From NCBI RefSeq assembly GCF_024273235.1, contig NZ_JANBVH010000033.1, forward strand, positions 1-51,433: a stretch of 51,433 nt of DNA, read 5' to 3'. The position numbers and the translations under genes were made by a program. Source of the stretch: Sphingomonas faeni (lineage in GTDB: Bacteria > Pseudomonadota > Alphaproteobacteria > Sphingomonadales > Sphingomonadaceae). Each line of letters opens with the position of its first letter. Position 1 is the stretch's first letter. The notes beneath the pieces were generated by a model, which did no database searches, had not been told where the DNA came from, and was given only the letters and a program-made list of their open reading frames with translations. Positions 26,895 through 35,543 of this stretch are shown here, in pieces.

Positions 26895-27000
26895 ACCTCC
26901 CCGGCGGAGGCCGGGGTCCAGTTGGGGACGCTGCCGACGGAGGAAAGCGCCCGTTACTTCGGCCTTTCCAACTGGGCCCCGGCCTTCGCCGAGGTAGTGC
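26895..27000. repeat. Palindromic element P3, copy 2
   Basis: CACCTCCCCGGCGGAGGCCG at the left pairs with GGCCTTCGCCGAGGTAGTG at the right, each bordered inwardly by CCAGTTGGGG / CCAACTGGGCCCC. The arms are more diverged than in the copies at 21193 and 38736. Confidence 0.85.
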
Positions 27001-27076
27001 ATGAGGGGCAGCATGTCATTGGCTGCACGATCTATTCAGAACCAAGTCTAGCTTCGCCATGACCCATCGGACCTGG

Positions 27077-27104
27077 CCGGACCGCGACCCAAGCCGCGGT
27101 CCGG
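27077..27104 (-). terminator. Stem-loop after the sugar transporter gene
   Basis: CCGGACCGCG (27077-27086) and CGCGGTCCGG (27095-27104) form a perfect 10-bp stem with an 8-base loop, 10 bases beyond the transporter stop codon. No T-run follows on the - strand, so it is a terminator-like or mRNA-protecting hairpin at the end of the operon. Confidence 0.6.
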
Positions 27105-27114
27105 CGGCAATCGA

Positions 27115-28530
27115 TCAGCCCAACATGTCCTCGAGCTCGCGACCGCGGGTTTCGTTGACCATCTTCCAGACGAAGAAGAACGAGACGAATGCGGACACGG
27201 CGTAGAAGCCGTAGGTGAGCGACAGGCCGAGCGAGATCGCCATCGTCGGGAAGCTGACCGAGATCGCGAAGTTGGCGAACCATTGCGCGAAGCCGGCGAC
27301 CGCCAGACCCGAACCGCGGATCTGAGTCGGGAACATCTCGCCGAGCATCACCCACATGATCGGGCCCCAGCTCAGGTTGAAGAACACGACATAGGCATTG
27401 GCCGCGATCAGCGCGATCAGGCCGTTCTGGTCGGACAGGCGCAACGACCCGTCGACGATGGCGCCGCTGGCGAAGCAGATCGCGACGATCGAGAGCGTCA
27501 CGGTCATGCCGGCCGAACCGATCAGCAGGAGCGGCTTGCGGCCGATCTTGTCGACCAGCGCGACCGTCAGGAGGCAGGCGATGATCGAGAGCGAACCCGA
27601 CAGGATGTTGATGAGCAGGGCGTCGCTCTCGCTGAAGCCGACCGACTGCCACAGCACCGAGCCGTAGTAGAACACGATGTTGATGCCGACGAACTGCTGG
27701 AAGATTGCGAGGCCGATGCCGGTCCAGACGATCGGACGGATCTTGCCGCTGGCCTTGTCGATCAGGTCCGACAGCTTCGGACGGTGCGCGTCAGCCGATA
27801 GCGAGCCGCGGATCTCGGCGACCTTGCGGGTTGCTTCGGCGGTACCGAACAGGCGCGTGAGGACGACGTGCGCTTCGTCGTAGCGGCCCTTGAGGACCAG
27901 GAAGCGCGGGCTTTCGGGGATCAAGAACAGCGTGACGAGATAGATCGCGGCGGGGATGACCTGCATCCAGAACATCCAGCGCCAGGCCGGATAATCGAGC
28001 CAGAACAAGGCGGTCGAGGAGCCGGCGATGCGCGCGAGATACCAGTTGGCGACGAACGCACCGGTCAGGCCGGTGATGATCATGATCTGCTGCACGCTCG
28101 ACAGTCGGCCGCGGACGTTTGCGGGGACGACTTCGGAGATGTAGACCGGCGCGAGCACGCTGGCGGCACCGATACCGAGGCCGCCGATGATCCGCGCCAG
28201 GACGAACATCGTCGCCGAGGTTGCGGCGCCGGCGCCAAGCGCGCTGACGATGAACAGCACGGCGGCGATCATCATCACGTTGCGGCGACCGAGATTGTCG
28301 GCGAGGCGCCCGGCCATGAACGCACCGACCGACGAGCCGATCAGGATCGCCCCGACGGTGAAGCCGGTGCCGAGCGACGACAGCGCGAACGTGCTCTCGA
28401 GCCCCGCCTGCGTGCCGTTGATGACCCCCGAGTCATAGCCGAACATGAACCCGCCGATCGTCGCGACGATGACGATCATCGCGATGAGCGCTCGATTTAC
28501 TTGTGGGACCGAATCTGCCGTTATTGTCAT
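27115..28530 (-). CDS. Sugar porter MFS symporter, probable D-xylose:H+ transporter
   Basis: A 471-aa twelve-helix inner-membrane transporter of the sugar porter family. Signatures are GGFMFGYDSGVINGTQ in helix 1, RIIGGLGIGAASVLAP with YISEV, PESPRFLVLKGRYDEA at the loop after helix 6, and QQFVGINIVFYYG in helix 7, the sugar-binding segment of XylE-type carriers. The ATG at 28530 is chosen because AGAGGAAA (within 28531-28544) forms a good ribosome binding site; the upstream ATG at 28551 lacks one. It is the last gene of the xylose operon, 43 bases after the lactonase stop. Xylose as substrate is inferred from the operon. Confidence 0.9.
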   Translation of the reverse strand: MTITADSVPQVNRALIAMIVIVATIGGFMFGYDSGVINGTQAGLESTFALSSLGTGFTVGAILIGSSVGAFMAGRLADNLGRRNVMMIAAVLFIVSALGAGAATSATMFVLARIIGGLGIGAASVLAPVYISEVVPANVRGRLSSVQQIMIITGLTGAFVANWYLARIAGSSTALFWLDYPAWRWMFWMQVIPAAIYLVTLFLIPESPRFLVLKGRYDEAHVVLTRLFGTAEATRKVAEIRGSLSADAHRPKLSDLIDKASGKIRPIVWTGIGLAIFQQFVGINIVFYYGSVLWQSVGFSESDALLINILSGSLSIIACLLTVALVDKIGRKPLLLIGSAGMTVTLSIVAICFASGAIVDGSLRLSDQNGLIALIAANAYVVFFNLSWGPIMWVMLGEMFPTQIRGSGLAVAGFAQWFANFAISVSFPTMAISLGLSLTYGFYAVSAFVSFFFVWKMVNETRGRELEDMLG

Positions 28531-28573
28531 GTGTTTTCCTCTCCGAAGCAACGTTCTGGCGACGTTTGTTGGG

Positions 28574-29452
28574 TTATAGTGTGATGGGTTCGACAGTGAT
28601 CCCGGGGACGGTTACGCGGAACGTGAACAGGTTGCCGGCCAGCGGTTGCGCCGCGCGGGCGTCCGCGTCGAGCCCCTTGGCGGCGGTCGTCGCATAGGCG
28701 GTGCGCCCATCCGGACCACCGAGCGCGATCTTGGTGATGTTCGCGACCGGAAAATGGACCATGTCGGTGCAGTGGCCATCCGGTGCGAACCGCCTGGCAG
28801 CCCAGCCACCGAAGAACCCGACCCACACGCCGCCTTCCGAATCGCAGATCGCGCCATCGGGGTGACCGTCGTCGGGACCGAACGTCAGGAAGATGCGGGG
28901 GGCGCCCAGTTCGCCGTCCTCGCCGACCGGCCACGCGTCGATCCGCTTGCCGAGCGTGTCGACGGTGTACAGCGTGCGGCCGTCCGGCGCGATCGCGGGG
29001 CCGTTGGTGATCACGACGGGCGGAATGTCCGTCTTGGTCAGTGCACCATCGTGCCAGTGATAGACATGGCCGGTCGTGTCGGCCTCGTCATTGTCCATCG
29101 TCCCGAACCAGACGCGCCCCGACGGATCGCGCGCGGCGTCGTTCAGGCGGTTGCCGGGGGTATCGGCGTGGACCGGCGCGACCAGGTCGAAGGCACCGGT
29201 CGCCGGATCGAACCGGTGTAGGCCGCCGCGGACGCCTGCGAGAAAGCCGCCATCCTCGACGGGCATGATCCAGCCGACCTGGTCCGGCGCGTCCCACGTA
29301 TCGAGCGTCGCCGTTTCGGGATCGAACCGGTGAATGCACGGGGCCTTGATGTCGACGAACCACAGGGCGGCGTCGCGTGCGACCCAGATCGGGCCCTCGC
29401 CCAATGTCGCGCCGACCGCGTGGACGCTTTCCGCATGGGTTTCGCGGATCAT
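28574..29452 (-). CDS. xylC: SMP-30/gluconolactonase family lactonase, probable xylono-1,4-lactonase
   Basis: A 292-aa six-bladed beta-propeller lactonase. Metal-binding residues are visible: Glu in TLGEGPIW near the N terminus, Asn in RLNDAARDPSGRVWFGTMD, and Asp in the segment ITNGPAIAPDGRTLY. The ATG at 29452 is one base past the stop of the xylose dehydrogenase (TGAGATG), so the two are translationally linked. The frame is open further upstream but only as an overlap with the dehydrogenase. It hydrolyses the lactone formed by xylose oxidation to xylonate. Cytoplasmic; no signal peptide. Confidence 0.9.
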   Translation of the reverse strand: MIRETHAESVHAVGATLGEGPIWVARDAALWFVDIKAPCIHRFDPETATLDTWDAPDQVGWIMPVEDGGFLAGVRGGLHRFDPATGAFDLVAPVHADTPGNRLNDAARDPSGRVWFGTMDNDEADTTGHVYHWHDGALTKTDIPPVVITNGPAIAPDGRTLYTVDTLGKRIDAWPVGEDGELGAPRIFLTFGPDDGHPDGAICDSEGGVWVGFFGGWAARRFAPDGHCTDMVHFPVANITKIALGGPDGRTAYATTAAKGLDADARAAQPLAGNLFTFRVTVPGITVEPITL

Positions 29453-29453
29453 C

Positions 29454-30254
29454 TCAGCGCCACCCGGCATCGACGAAATAATCGTGACCGGTGCACATCC
29501 GCGCATCGTCCGAGGCCAGGAACAGCACCAGCGCCGCGACGTCCGCGGGCTGGACACGGGTCTTGAGACACTGCGCGGCGATGATCTCGGCCTCACCCTC
29601 GGGCGTGTACCATTTGAGCTGGCGCGGCGTCTCGACGTTGCCGGGGACGATCGTGTTGACGCGGATGCCGTCGCCGCCGAGATCGCGCGCCATCGCCCGG
29701 GTCATGCCCTCGATGCCGGCCTTGGCGGTCTGGTAGATCAGCAGTTCCGGCAGTGCGAGATGCCACGATATCGAGCCGAAATTGAGGATCACGCCACCAC
29801 CGGCACGCTTCATCGACGGCACCACGGCCTGGCCCGTGAAGAACAGATGGCGAAGGTTCGTCGCCATCCGCTCGTCCCAATAGGCGGGCGTGATCTCGTC
29901 GATGGTGTGGCGATCGTCGTTGGCGGCGTTGTTGATCAACACGTCGATCCCGCCGAGGCGTTCCTCGATCGTCGCGACGGTCGTCTTCAGCGCATCGATA
30001 TCGCGCAGGTCGAGCGGCAGGAAGATCGGCGCGGTCGCTACGTCGGGCGTCAGCGTCTCGATCAGTGCCCGTGCGGCATCCTCGGCCATGTCGACGAACG
30101 CGACATGCGCGCCCTGGCGGGCGAACGCCTCGACCAGGCCGGCACCGATCCCCGACGCGCCGCCGGTGATCAGGACGCGTTTGCCGTTGAGGCTGGGATA
30201 GATGGCCGTCTGGTCGGCCGTTTGGGTCTTCTGCAACACGCGCTTACGCTCCAT
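29454..30254 (-). CDS. xylB: D-xylose 1-dehydrogenase (SDR family)
   Basis: A 266-aa short-chain dehydrogenase that oxidises D-xylose to xylonolactone with NAD+. The cofactor motif is TGGASGIGAG, NNAAND follows, and the catalytic Ser/Tyr/Lys lie in FGSISWHLALPELLIYQTAK. Stretches such as AIYPSLNGKRV, YWDERM, GSISWHL and KWYTPEGEAEI closely resemble what I recall of Caulobacter XylB, which makes the assignment unusually firm. The ATG at 30254 overlaps the end of the upstream dehydratase gene by 11 bases; about 14 extra N-terminal residues precede the part that aligns with Caulobacter. Confidence 0.93.
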   Translation of the reverse strand: MERKRVLQKTQTADQTAIYPSLNGKRVLITGGASGIGAGLVEAFARQGAHVAFVDMAEDAARALIETLTPDVATAPIFLPLDLRDIDALKTTVATIEERLGGIDVLINNAANDDRHTIDEITPAYWDERMATNLRHLFFTGQAVVPSMKRAGGGVILNFGSISWHLALPELLIYQTAKAGIEGMTRAMARDLGGDGIRVNTIVPGNVETPRQLKWYTPEGEAEIIAAQCLKTRVQPADVAALVLFLASDDARMCTGHDYFVDAGWR

Positions 30255-31410
30255 GATTCTTTTTCGGGCCGATCAGCCCCCGGCCCGCGAGATTGCGCAT
30301 GAGGGCGCTGATCCCGTAGTTCCAGGGCGCGGCATCCTTCGACGTCGTCACCGGATTGACCAGCGCGCCGAGCTTCGGGTTCGAGATGGTGACGACATCG
30401 CCGACCGCATGCGTGAAGCCGCGGCCGGGCTCGTCGCGATCCTGCGTCGGCGCGAACAACGTGCCCAGGAACAGCGCGAAACCGTCCGGATACTGATGCT
30501 CGCTCATGGTCTGGCGGACGAGATCCTCGGGATCGCGGCTGATCTGGTCCATCGAGCTGCTGCCTTCGAGGCGGTAGCCATCGACGCCCTCGATTGTCAG
30601 CGCGATCTGCGCGGCGCGGATATCGTCCATGCCATAGGTGTCGTCGAACAACCGAATGAACGGCCCGATCGAGCAGGACGCGTTATTGTCCTTCGCCTTG
30701 CCGAGCAGGAGCGCGGAGCGCCCCTCGAAATCGCGTAGATTGACGTCGTTGCCGAGTGCGGCGCCGACGGTCTTGCCGGTGCGATCGACGATCAGCACGA
30801 CCTCCGGCTCGGGGTTGTTCCAGGTCGAATCGGAGCGGATGCCGATCTCGCCGCCCCAGCCGATCGTCGACAGAGTCGGGCTCTTGGTGAAGATCTCGGC
30901 ATCGGGGCCGATCGCGACCTCGAGATATTGCGACCACATGCCGTCCTCGATCAGCGCGGCCTTCAGCGCCGCGGCTTCGGGCGAGCCGGGGACGACCGAG
31001 CGGATGCTGCCGCCGACACGCTCCTCGAGGCGGGTGCGGACCGAGGCCGCTGCCGATGCGTCGCCGCGAGCCCGCTCCTCGATCACGCGCTCCAGCGCCG
31101 AGACGGCGAAGGTGACGCCCGATGCCTTCACGCACTGGAGATCGATCGGGCTCAGCAGGCGCATCGCGGCGTCCGGCAGTGGCGAGAGTTCGAGATCGTC
31201 GAGATGGCCGAGGTCGATCCCGAGGCTGGTGTCGAAACTGCCGCCGGCGATCAGATCGGCTACGGTCGGCGCGACCTGCGACATGTCATATACATGGCCA
31301 CCACGGACGATGACCGGCGTCGGCCCGTCGCCCTGGTCGATTCGGCCCAGCAACGCCGCCTGTTCCCAATCGGCGGGCAAGACCCAGGCCGATGCGAATG
31401 CGATCTCCAC
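30244..31410 (-). CDS. xylX: 2-keto-3-deoxy-D-xylonate dehydratase (fumarylacetoacetate hydrolase family)
   Basis: A 388-aa FAH-fold enzyme, first gene of the xylose operon. Residues about 160-380 form the FAH catalytic domain, with metal ligands expected in NNPEPEVVLIVD and the GPFIRLFDDTYG loop; the N-terminal part is lineage-specific. In the Weimberg pathway this protein dehydrates 2-keto-3-deoxy-xylonate to 2-oxoglutarate semialdehyde, the substrate of the dehydrogenase encoded at 21430. It starts with GTG at 31410, with GGAGG about ten bases upstream (31421-31425). Operator candidate O3 sits right behind that ribosome binding site. Confidence 0.9.
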   Translation of the reverse strand: MEIAFASAWVLPADWEQAALLGRIDQGDGPTPVIVRGGHVYDMSQVAPTVADLIAGGSFDTSLGIDLGHLDDLELSPLPDAAMRLLSPIDLQCVKASGVTFAVSALERVIEERARGDASAAASVRTRLEERVGGSIRSVVPGSPEAAALKAALIEDGMWSQYLEVAIGPDAEIFTKSPTLSTIGWGGEIGIRSDSTWNNPEPEVVLIVDRTGKTVGAALGNDVNLRDFEGRSALLLGKAKDNNASCSIGPFIRLFDDTYGMDDIRAAQIALTIEGVDGYRLEGSSSMDQISRDPEDLVRQTMSEHQYPDGFALFLGTLFAPTQDRDEPGRGFTHAVGDVVTISNPKLGALVNPVTTSKDAAPWNYGISALMRNLAGRGLIGPKKNHGA

Positions 31411-31428
31411 GATGTAATCCCCTCCAGT

Positions 31429-31442
31429 TGTTAGCGGTACCG
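31429..31442. promoter_or_regulatory. LacI-type operator candidate O3 between xylX and the glycosidase operon
   Basis: TGTTAGCGGTACCG, 19 bases upstream of the xylX start and 162 bases upstream of the GH74 start. It is the closest of the four to the Caulobacter XylR motif I recall. A perfect inverted repeat GCTTCG-TAG-CGAAGC follows at 31446-31460. In a divergent region it could control both operons. Confidence 0.6.
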
Positions 31443-31603
31443 TATGCTTCGTAGCGAAGCCGTCAAGCCCCAGATCGGCCTTCGCGTGACGACGGCAATG
31501 TCCGAACGGACTTGCGCGCTACGCCTTTCCACGACATTGATCATACAAATGGCACGCACCGCAATGACGTTGCAAGCATAGATGATGCGGGGAGGGGGCC
31601 TTG

Positions 31604-33874
31604 ATGGGCAAGCATGGTAAGTCGAAGGGAACGCTAGCATTCCTGGCGCTTTCGCTTGCGTCCGGGGCCATCGCCGGGGCGCCTGCCAAGAGCGAGTATG
31701 TCTGGCGGAACGTCGTCGTGGGGGGCGGCGGGTTCGCACCGGGCATCGTTTTCAGCACGGCCGAACGCGGTCTGGCGTATCTTCGAACCGACATGGGCGG
31801 CGCGTATCGCTGGAGCGCGACGACCAAGCGATGGATACCGTTACAGGACGGCAATCCCGTCTCCAGCTATATGGGTGTCGAAAGCGTCGCGGCCGATCCG
31901 GTCGATCCCAATATCGTCTATCTCGCGGCCGGCATGTCGTGGCGCGGCGAGGCGACGATCCTGCGCTCGGCCGATCGCGGCGCCAACTGGCTGGTGACGC
32001 CCGTGCCGTTCAAGATGGGCGGCAACGAGGATGGCCGCGGGCTCGGCGAGCGGCTGGCGATCGACCCGAACCGGCCGTCCCGGCTGTTGTTCGGATCGCG
32101 GCACGACGGCTTGTGGCAAAGCATCGATAGCGGCGCGCATTGGACGAAGGTGGCGACGTTTCCGCTGGCAGGGCTCGGGACACCGACGGTCGCGCGGACC
32201 ACGCATGGCGGGCTGTCGTTCGTTATGTTCGACAAGGCGCATCCGGGACGGGTGTTCGTCGCGAGCACCGATCCGGGATCGCGCCATCTATTCCGGTCGG
32301 ACGACGACGGCGCGACCTGGGCTGCGGTAGCGGGCGGGCCTGGGCCGGAGATGCTGCCGGCCAAGGCGGTGCTTGGCTCCGACGGAGTCCTGACGATCAG
32401 CTATGCGAACGGGATCGGACCGAGCGGCATCACGCGCGGTGCGGTGTGGCGGTACGATGTCGCGCGGAAGCTCTGGACCGACGTGACCCCGGACAAGCGC
32501 GTCGATGCGCCGGTCGGTGGCTATATGGGAATTGCGGTCTCTGCGCAGGATCCGCGGGTCATCGCAGTGAGCACGGTCGATCGCTACAAGCCGGTCGATA
32601 CGGTGTGGCGGTCGAGCGATGCCGGCGCGCATTGGGACGAACTCTACAAGCGGAGCACGCGCGATGTCGGCGCATCGCCATTCCTGAAGCTCGACGGCGA
32701 TGCGGCGGATTTCGGCCACTGGATCGCGGGGCTGGCGATCGATCCGTTCGATGCGAACCATGCCGCGTATGTGACCGGCGCGACGCTGTATGCGACCGAA
32801 GCGTTCGGCGCGCGCGAGACGATGCCGTGGAAGCCGTGGACCGTGGGGATCGAGCAGACCGCGATCATCACGCTGACCAGTCCCACCGGTGGAGCACCGC
32901 TGATCTCGGGATTCGGCGACATTGGCGGGTTTCGCCACGACGATCTTCGCGTGTCGCCGCCAAAGGTGCACACGAACCCGTACCTGACCAACACCAACAC
33001 GCTCGATTATGCGGGGACGGCACCGCAGATACTCGTCCGCAGCGGCAACACGCATGCGCGCCAGGCACCGGTCACGCTCGCCTGGTCGGGCGATGGCGGC
33101 ACCAGCTGGCAACCGCTCGTTCCGCCGAGCCGGGGAGAGACCGCCGATCCGGATCGGCTGCCGCCCGAAAAGACCGGTAATGCGCCGATCGTGGTATCCG
33201 CGGATGGCGCGACGTTCCTGGTCGGGATGCGGCCGGCGTTGCTGACGCGCGACCGAGGCCGGACTTGGTCCGCCCCTACCGGCCTGCCGATCGAGACGCG
33301 GGTAACCGCCGACAAGGTCGATCCTCGCAAATTCTATGCGATCGATACCGGCCGTCATGCGGTGTTGCGCAGCGACGACGGCGGCGCGCGCTTCGCGGTG
33401 GTTGGCGGGCGCGGGCTGCCGGCCGATCTCGGCGCGGTTCGGACCACCAACCGGGAACAGCAGAACCCGCTCGTCGCCGTGCCGGGACGGGCCGGCGCGC
33501 TATGGTTGAAGGTCGGCGGCGACCTGTACCGGTCGAGCGATGCCGGCGAGCGCTGGACCAAGGCGAATGCCGACCTGTCCGTCGATCTCTACGGCCTCGG
33601 CCGCGCGGCACCCGGGGCGAAATATCCCGCGGTCTACGTCATCGGGCGGAAAGATGGCGGGCGGAAAGACGGGATGCGCGGCGTGTGGCGGTCGATCGAC
33701 GGCGGCGCGAACTGGCAGCGGATCAACGACGACCGGCATCAATGGGGCCTGCGCTTTCGCGTGATCTCCGGCGATCCGAAGACTTTCGGCCGGGTGTACA
33801 TCGGCACCGACGGGCGGGGGATCGTCTACGGCGACCCCGTTTTTGCCCAACCTGCTTCGACAAAGAAGGATTGA
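31604..33874 (+). CDS. Secreted GH74 xyloglucanase
   Basis: A 756-aa exported beta-propeller glycosidase. A signal peptide covers about the first 25-30 residues. The two GH74 catalytic aspartates fit RTDMGGAYRW (Asp about 63) and GFGDIGGFRHDD (Asp about 439), one in each seven-bladed propeller. BNR/sialidase-like repeats are numerous (SADRGANW, SIDSGAHW, SSDAGAHWDE, SDDGGARF, SSDAGERW, SIDGGANW). ATG 31604 is preferred because GGAGGGGG lies five bases upstream. It cleaves the beta-1,4-glucan backbone of xyloglucan. It leads an operon with GH35 and GH31 genes. Endo- versus reducing-end-specific action cannot be told from sequence alone. Confidence 0.9.
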   Translation: MGKHGKSKGTLAFLALSLASGAIAGAPAKSEYVWRNVVVGGGGFAPGIVFSTAERGLAYLRTDMGGAYRWSATTKRWIPLQDGNPVSSYMGVESVAADPVDPNIVYLAAGMSWRGEATILRSADRGANWLVTPVPFKMGGNEDGRGLGERLAIDPNRPSRLLFGSRHDGLWQSIDSGAHWTKVATFPLAGLGTPTVARTTHGGLSFVMFDKAHPGRVFVASTDPGSRHLFRSDDDGATWAAVAGGPGPEMLPAKAVLGSDGVLTISYANGIGPSGITRGAVWRYDVARKLWTDVTPDKRVDAPVGGYMGIAVSAQDPRVIAVSTVDRYKPVDTVWRSSDAGAHWDELYKRSTRDVGASPFLKLDGDAADFGHWIAGLAIDPFDANHAAYVTGATLYATEAFGARETMPWKPWTVGIEQTAIITLTSPTGGAPLISGFGDIGGFRHDDLRVSPPKVHTNPYLTNTNTLDYAGTAPQILVRSGNTHARQAPVTLAWSGDGGTSWQPLVPPSRGETADPDRLPPEKTGNAPIVVSADGATFLVGMRPALLTRDRGRTWSAPTGLPIETRVTADKVDPRKFYAIDTGRHAVLRSDDGGARFAVVGGRGLPADLGAVRTTNREQQNPLVAVPGRAGALWLKVGGDLYRSSDAGERWTKANADLSVDLYGLGRAAPGAKYPAVYVIGRKDGGRKDGMRGVWRSIDGGANWQRINDDRHQWGLRFRVISGDPKTFGRVYIGTDGRGIVYGDPVFAQPASTKKD

Positions 33875-33876
33875 TG

Positions 33877-35508
33877 ATGGTTCGTATGAAAAGCGTGCTC
33901 GCGGGGCTCGCGCTGTCCGCATCGATGATCGCCGGCATCGCGTCCGCGCAGACCGCCACGGAGATTCCGCGGATCGTCACGAAGAACGGCCGCCACGCGC
34001 TGATCGTCGATGGCGCACCGTTCCTGATGCTGGGCGCGCAGGTCAACAACAGCAGCAACTATGCGTCCGCGCTGCCGCAGGTATGGCCGATGCTCGACCG
34101 GATCCACGCGAACACCGTCGAGATCCCGATAGCCTGGCAGCAGGTCGAGCCGGTCGAGGGCAAGTTCGACCTGTCGTTCCTACAGGCGCTGCTCGATCAG
34201 GCGCGCGCGCACGACAAGCGCGTCGTGCTGCTCTGGTTCGGGACGTGGAAGAACACCGCCGGTAATTATACGCCGGACTGGGTGAAGACGGACAACCGTC
34301 GCTTCCCGCGGATGAAGAAGAAGGACGGCACCGACCATTATGTCCATTCGCCGATGTTCCGCTCCACGCTGGAGGCGGACAAGCGTGCATTCGTCGAGGT
34401 GCTGAAATATCTGAAGGCGCATGATCCGCAGAACACGGTGATCCTGGTCCAGCCCGAGAACGAAGTCGGCAGCTACGTCTCGCCGCGTGATTACGGTCCG
34501 CAGGCGAATGCGGTGTTCGCCAAGCCGGTGCCCGCCGAACTGGCGAAGGCGCTCAAGAAGCCGGTCGGAAGCTGGGCGCAATTGTTCGGCGTGCAGGCGG
34601 ACCGCGCGTTCAACACCTGGCATACCGCGCGCTACGTCAACGAGATCGCCGCGGCGGGGAAGGCGATCAAGCCGCTGCCGATGTACGTCAACGCGTCGCT
34701 CGCCGGCCCGTCGAACGTGCCCGATCCTACCGGTGTCGCGAGCGGCGGGCCGCAGCAGGACGTGCTCGACATCTGGAAGGCGGCAGCGCCTGCGATCGAT
34801 TTCCAGGCGCCCGATATCTACGACCGCGATGCGGGCCACGTCGCGCTGTACCTGGACGGGTACGCGCGCCCCGACAATGCATTGATGGTGCCGGAGATCG
34901 GCAACGCCCCTGAGTTCGCCCGGTTCTTTTATGCGGCGCTAGGGCGTGGCGCGATCGGCTATGCGCCGTTCGGCATGGATGAGACCGGCTATTTCAACTA
35001 TCCGCTCGGCGCAAAGTCGCTCGACGATGCGACGGTCGATGCGATCGCCCGCAAATACGGAGCATTGTCTGGAATGGCGCGCGACTGGGCGAAGATCGCC
35101 TACGAGCATCCGACCTGGGGGGCGGCCAAGCCCGAGGATGGCGCTGCGCAGACGACGACGATGGGCGACTGGTCGATCCGCGCAAGCTTCGGTGAATGGC
35201 AGTTCGGCGAGAAGGACTGGACGTGGATCAAGTCGGTTCCGCCCGCCTGGGCGAACGACCCGGTCGGCGGCGTCGCGGTGGCGCAGCTTTCGGCGACCGA
35301 GTTTCTCGTCACCGGCGATCATGTCCGCGTGCGATTCGATGCGGCGAAGACCGGTCCGGCGAACGGCATCATGCTGCGCGTGGAGGAGGGGACGATGGTC
35401 GACGGCCGCTGGGTGATGAGCCGCGTGTGGAACGGCGACCAGACCGATTACGGCATCAACCTGCTCACGCCGGTCATCCTGAAGGTGACCATGGGCAGCT
35501 ACAAATAA
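33877..35508 (+). CDS. Secreted GH35-type beta-galactosidase
   Basis: A 543-aa exported glycosidase with signal peptide (MVRMKSVLAGLALSASMIAG, ending ASAQ). The TIM barrel shows the acid/base glutamate in VQPENEVGSY (about 194) and the nucleophile in MVPEIGNAPEF (about 340). A beta-rich C-terminal domain (DUF5597-like) completes it. This layout matches the GH35 enzymes of xyloglucan loci such as Cellvibrio Bgl35A, which remove side-chain galactose. The start overlaps or abuts the GH74 stop; ATG 33877 is chosen because AGAAGGA is six bases away (ATG 33874 and 33886 are possible). Confidence 0.87.
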   Translation: MVRMKSVLAGLALSASMIAGIASAQTATEIPRIVTKNGRHALIVDGAPFLMLGAQVNNSSNYASALPQVWPMLDRIHANTVEIPIAWQQVEPVEGKFDLSFLQALLDQARAHDKRVVLLWFGTWKNTAGNYTPDWVKTDNRRFPRMKKKDGTDHYVHSPMFRSTLEADKRAFVEVLKYLKAHDPQNTVILVQPENEVGSYVSPRDYGPQANAVFAKPVPAELAKALKKPVGSWAQLFGVQADRAFNTWHTARYVNEIAAAGKAIKPLPMYVNASLAGPSNVPDPTGVASGGPQQDVLDIWKAAAPAIDFQAPDIYDRDAGHVALYLDGYARPDNALMVPEIGNAPEFARFFYAALGRGAIGYAPFGMDETGYFNYPLGAKSLDDATVDAIARKYGALSGMARDWAKIAYEHPTWGAAKPEDGAAQTTTMGDWSIRASFGEWQFGEKDWTWIKSVPPAWANDPVGGVAVAQLSATEFLVTGDHVRVRFDAAKTGPANGIMLRVEEGTMVDGRWVMSRVWNGDQTDYGINLLTPVILKVTMGSYK

Positions 35509-35543
35509 CGAGCGCGAAGCTCGACGATATCAAAGGGATGACG

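Larger units (their letters stand above)
26490..27114. other. 625-base repeat-bearing gap after xylD
   Basis: No gene is supported between xylD and the sugar transporter, which point towards each other. The first 240 bases contain a degenerate hairpin (TTTCCCGCCGCCGCGGGAAT near 26608) that looks like an eroded palindromic element. The rest holds elements P4 and P3 and the hairpin behind the transporter, each listed separately. Confidence 0.6.
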